In this document: positions 5,014 to 5,730 of the stretch, one piece after another
Layout of the letters: each line of letters starts with the position of its first letter
How positions within the stretch are numbered: the first letter of the stretch is position 1
Origin: Nitrososphaera sp.
GTDB lineage: Archaea > Thermoproteota > Nitrososphaeria > Nitrososphaerales > Nitrososphaeraceae
Length of the DNA stretch: 5,730 nt
Direction of reading: 5' to 3'
NCBI GenBank assembly: GCA_022545875.1
Contig: JAKEIF010000098.1
Location: forward strand, 1 to 5,730
Notes under the pieces: generated by a model
What the model was told of the DNA's origin: nothing
Seen by the model: only the letters and a program-made list of their open reading frames with translations
Databases searched by the model: none
Program-made: the position numbers and the translations under genes

Positions 5014-5730
5014 CTAGGGATGTGCACTCACCAGTAAATCGGTTTGCATCGGGTCTGAGAGCAAATATGGATTTTCGTTGTCAGTAATAACAAAAAGCTG
5101 TAATGCGTAGCGACCTTCTCTAAAGTCAATCCAGTCTATCGAGATTGACGTACTGCTTTTTGCCTCAAGTGACCCATCCTGCAATTCCAAGTATTGGACT
5201 ATATTCAACTCGTCGACTATCTGTACTATTAGGGCATAATCCTGTTCAATTGTCTGAGTGTTCAATAAACTGACTGTGAGTGTAGATTTTCCTGTCTCCG
5301 AGGTGGAAAATATCGGAGAAACCAGGTCTACGCCGGATATCAAATCCCGTGCTCTTGAATCATCGTTTGTTATGCCGCCATCGATGCTAATTGCGGCGAT
5401 AATTGGCGATAGTGAATCCAACATTCCCGTCACAGTATTTGCAGACTCGTCCACTCTCACCGTCCTGTCTTCCCAGTAGCCCACTTTCTCATTATAATGA
5501 AGCAGCCTTAACTCTGATTCTGAACCGTAAATCATCACCATATCTTCATCGTAAGGGATGGTGACATTAACTAGACCTTCAAACTCTACCGAAGACACGT
5601 CGATATCGAAAACACTACTTGCGGTGGAATAGGTCTTGCCACTCAAGGTAAGAATGCCGTGTTCTTCGTTGTCTCGCGGAAGAAGTACTATCTCGTCAAA
5701 TAACCCTTCAAGTGCAGCTAAATCATTTAA
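5014..5730 (-). CDS. C-terminal part of a large secreted or surface protein (cut by window edge)
   Basis: The frame is open from the right edge to TAG (5016-5014), giving 238 residues. The TTG at 5646 is an internal Leu, because 28 in-frame coding codons precede it, so the true start lies outside the window. Residues ~48-117 from the edge form a module with GLVNVTIPYDED, SELRLLHYNE, GYWEDRTVRVD and NTVTGMLDSLSPIIAAIS. This is the strand pattern of modules repeated in many archaeal and bacterial extracellular proteins (beta-sandwich, with WxD and a final SLSP-fxxA strand). Residues ~133-235 form a second beta-sandwich (STLTVSLLNTQ, DYALIVQIVDE, SISIDWIDFREGRYALQLFV, NPYLLSDP). It resembles a C-terminal domain I associate with exported Nitrososphaeria proteins, where an equivalent FVWESxxNPxxLS tail is common. 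No C-terminal membrane anchor is present. Its ligand and role are unknown; adhesion, surface-layer association or polymer binding are possible. Confidence 0.82.
   Translation of the reverse strand, partial: LNDLAALEGLFDEIVLLPRDNEEHGILTLSGKTYSTASSVFDIDVSSVEFEGLVNVTIPYDEDMVMIYGSESELRLLHYNEKVGYWEDRTVRVDESANTVTGMLDSLSPIIAAISIDGGITNDDSRARDLISGVDLVSPIFSTSETGKSTLTVSLLNTQTIEQDYALIVQIVDELNIVQYLELQDGSLEAKSSTSISIDWIDFREGRYALQLFVITDNENPYLLSDPMQTDLLVSAHP

Overview
The window looks like part of an ammonia-oxidising archaeal chromosome (Nitrososphaeria/Thaumarchaeota, probably Nitrososphaera-like). I infer this from the intermediate G+C, genes that begin at GTG or TTG with almost no leader and no Shine-Dalgarno sequence, TATA-like boxes just upstream of those starts, an archaeal-style NH3-dependent NAD+ synthetase, and secreted beta-rich proteins of a type common in that group. 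No database search was possible, so the lineage is an inference.

Layout from left to right. (1) Positions 1-63, minus strand: the first 21 codons of a gene for an exported protein, cut by the window edge. (2) Positions 188-748, plus strand: a small membrane-anchored extracytoplasmic protein of unknown function. (3) Positions 749-1516, minus strand: nadE, whose stop codon directly abuts the stop of the previous gene in a convergent arrangement. (4) Positions 1611-2888, minus strand: a secreted two-domain protein with a Pro/Glu-rich linker, resembling carbohydrate-associated beta-sandwich proteins. (5) Positions 2889-3144: a gene-free stretch with a short inverted repeat and a hairpin at the end of the next gene. 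(6) Positions 3145-4608, minus strand: a class III nucleotide cyclase homology domain fused to an unassigned beta- and aromatic-rich C-terminal domain. It keeps both metal-binding Asp residues but lacks the usual catalytic Asn and both usual base-selecting residues. (7) Positions 4670-5011, minus strand: a reading frame broken by two compensating one-base shifts, encoding about 115 helical residues. It is a decayed gene or an assembly-error locus. (8) Positions 5014-5730, minus strand: the C-terminal 238 codons of a large secreted or surface protein, cut by the right edge.

Only nadE has a secure metabolic role (last step of NAD+ biosynthesis). At least three of the other genes make exported proteins, so the region is mostly cell-surface functions plus one signalling-type gene. 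All genes except 188-748 lie on the minus strand, but the gaps and separate TATA-like boxes argue for separate transcription rather than one operon. The most interesting items are the unusual cyclase-fusion protein and the broken gene just upstream of it. No recognisable effector gene accompanies the cyclase, so an antiphage signalling operon is not demonstrated.
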